Source: Fictibacillus sp. b24 (lineage in GTDB: Bacteria > Bacillota > Bacilli > Bacillales > Fictibacillaceae). Taken from it: a DNA stretch of 64,000 nucleotides. The notes beneath the pieces are model-generated. The model was not told where the DNA came from. It was given only the letters and a program-made list of their open reading frames with translations, and ran no database searches. The translations under genes were made by a program, and so were the position numbers. This document shows, piece by piece, positions 62,697 through 64,000 of this stretch. Location of the stretch: assembly GCF_030348825.1 (NCBI RefSeq), contig NZ_JAUCES010000005.1, positions 2,976,001-3,040,000 of the forward strand, in the 5' to 3' direction. The stretch's first letter is position 1. Every line of letters begins with the position of its first letter.

Positions 62697-63467
62697 TTAC
62701 TTCATCAAATATTGGATAATTTCAGGCATTCGTTCGCGCCAAGCTGATTCATGGTGTTTTCCACCTTCAATAATGTCAAAGCGTACGTCAATTCCTTTTT
62801 CCTTCAACACTTCATAGACCGTTTCAGAAGAGCGGATATAATGGTTCGCATCCACTTTTGAGGTATCCTCATCTGTCCCAATATCCATGTAAAACTTTTT
62901 CAATCCGCTTAAATCGCTTTTTTGTATAAAACTCTCAATCTCTTTTTGATTGAACCAAAACGCCGAAGAGAGACTTGCCACCCGGCTAAAAACGTTAGGG
63001 TAGCGACACGCTGCATATGTAGAGATCAAACCGCCCATTGAACTGCCGGCCATTAGAGTTTCTTCCGGTTTTGTTCTGTATTTTTCATCAATTAGCGGTT
63101 TCAATGTATGAAGAAGATACTCAATATACGCTGCACCTTTTCCACCGTATACCCCTTCAATCTTTAAAAGTTCAGGTCCAACAGTCGGATTTTCCCAAGG
63201 TCCATATTCATTTAAACGCTGAAATCCTTCATGGTTGCAGTCAATTCCAACGATGATGAGAGGCGTTTTACTATTTTCTAAAAAGTCCGAAAGTCCCCAT
63301 GATACACCGTAGCTCGCATCTTCATCCCTAAAAAGGTTCTGACCGTCATGCATGTAAAGTACAGGATAGCTTTCTTCACTTTCTTCATATCCATACGGCA
63401 AACACACGCGGATCTGTCTTTCTAACCCTTCAAACTGTTCAATTTTTACCTTGAATTCTTGAATCAT
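62697..63467 (-). CDS. Esterase family (PF00756-like) alpha/beta hydrolase
   Basis: A 256-residue hydrolase resembling the Fes/esterase D-like group. YPVLYMHDGQNLF is the oxyanion region, AGSSMGGLISTYAAC near residues 139-153 is the nucleophile elbow, and EGGKHHESAW holds the His. No signal peptide, so cytoplasmic. Known members cleave siderophore, mycolyl or acyl esters; the substrate here is unknown. AGGAG precedes the ATG. Confidence 0.87.
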   Translation of the reverse strand: MIQEFKVKIEQFEGLERQIRVCLPYGYEESEESYPVLYMHDGQNLFRDEDASYGVSWGLSDFLENSKTPLIIVGIDCNHEGFQRLNEYGPWENPTVGPELLKIEGVYGGKGAAYIEYLLHTLKPLIDEKYRTKPEETLMAGSSMGGLISTYAACRYPNVFSRVASLSSAFWFNQKEIESFIQKSDLSGLKKFYMDIGTDEDTSKVDANHYIRSSETVYEVLKEKGIDVRFDIIEGGKHHESAWRERMPEIIQYLMK

Positions 63468-63489
63468 CGTATTCTCCTATTCTATCAGT

Positions 63490-64000
63490 CTAGTTGTTTA
63501 GCTCATAGCCGTTAACAAAAAATTGGATGGTTTCCACTTCATCTTCCGTTAAATCACGTCCGGTTTCAACTCTATATTCTTCTGTAATGTCACCAATATT
63601 ACCTCTATGTTTTTGAGTGAGGGTTGCAAGTTTTCTTAACAATGATGCTTCACTTTCAAACTCTTGCTTATTCGCAGGTTTCCAATGCGAAAAAATATAA
63701 AATTCTGCGTCATAAGATTCCACTAAATCCAGTAATTTCAATGTTTTTTCCACCGTATAATTATTTTTCGGTGCGTACATATTGGCATACATGCAATCCG
63801 CTAAAAACAAGATTTTCTCTTCTTTTATGTAGACTACGATAGAGTCTGAAGTGTGGTCTCCCCCTACGTGTTGAAGGACGCATGTTACACCGCCTAAATC
63901 GATCTCTAATTTTTCTTCAAACGTGATCGTAGGCAGTTTAATGGTAATATTACGGTGATCTCGGAATTCTTTTTTGATCGCTTCCGCACAGAATTCAATT
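63490..64000 (-). CDS. MBL-fold metallo-hydrolase, partial
   Basis: The gene continues beyond the right edge; only the C-terminal about 170 residues are present. The frame runs unbroken from base 63999. The metal-ligand segment HVGGDHTSDS followed by the Asp of LFLADCMYAN is typical of metallo-beta-lactamase-fold hydrolases, where the His and Asp bind zinc. It is the first visible gene of the eight-gene operon, 22 nt before the esterase. The shorter frame from TTG 63810 is only an internal start. Confidence 0.85.
   Translation of the reverse strand, partial: IEFCAEAIKKEFRDHRNITIKLPTITFEEKLEIDLGGVTCVLQHVGGDHTSDSIVVYIKEEKILFLADCMYANMYAPKNNYTVEKTLKLLDLVESYDAEFYIFSHWKPANKQEFESEASLLRKLATLTQKHRGNIGDITEEYRVETGRDLTEDEVETIQFFVNGYELNN

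Overview
The window is a chromosomal segment of a low-GC Gram-positive bacterium of the family Bacillaceae, possibly Fictibacillus or a close relative. The genus is an inference from overall gene similarity. Bacillus-type features include AGGAGG-like ribosome sites with many TTG and GTG starts, lipoprotein signal peptides, a yybP-ykoY manganese riboswitch before a TerC-family gene, NupC, HelD, TopB, PhoD, an adaA-alkA-ogt repair operon, and cre-like sites. No rRNA, tRNA, CRISPR array, prophage or insertion sequence was seen.

Region by region: 1-1412 holds the start of a multidrug exporter and its TetR regulator with operators. 1494-4201 is a five-gene run of small accessory genes. 4800-5115 is a structured dispersed repeat. 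5202-6229 is the manganese-riboswitch/TerC unit, with two consecutive terminators. 6274-14190 and 16984-18398 form a carbohydrate locus: a LacI regulator, a GH94 phosphorylase resembling 1,2-beta-oligoglucan phosphorylase, a binding protein with two permeases, and a secreted glucoamylase-like hydrolase. They share GAAACGTTTC operators and cre-like sites, so the likely role is import and phosphorolysis of beta-1,2-glucan oligosaccharides. 14353-16807 carries an acyl-CoA dehydrogenase and an Ntn-type amidase. 18593-25958 has hydrolases, a DinB protein, an orphan oligopeptide-type permease pair, flavohemoglobin with an Fnr-like box, and small membrane proteins.

26511-27794 encodes a protein made mostly of 22 copies of a 15-residue repeat. 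28093-38419 holds housekeeping and stress genes (DUF4385, HelD, DinB, isochorismatase-type hydrolase, NupC, acetyltransferase, adaptive-response operon, MFS exporter). 38612-44725 has topoisomerase III and two Tat-exported phosphatases with PhoP-box-like repeats. 44898-54446 holds a 51-residue protein that the supplied reading frames miss, a soluble PAS histidine kinase, a CBS/hemolysin-type transporter, an HTH/membrane-protein cassette, a multidrug exporter with an 18-bp perfect inverted repeat upstream, an OsmC protein and small genes. 54564-58528 carries a probable frameshifted gene, a glutamine-amidotransferase-like hydrolase and an M3 peptidase. 58845-64000 is one eight-gene minus-strand operon, cut off at the right edge.

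The most unusual features are three intergenic arrays of degenerate 20-21 bp tandem units (14229-14359, 21973-22076, 40801-40905), each starting about 20-40 bp after the terminator of a plus-strand gene, and the two-terminator manganese riboswitch.
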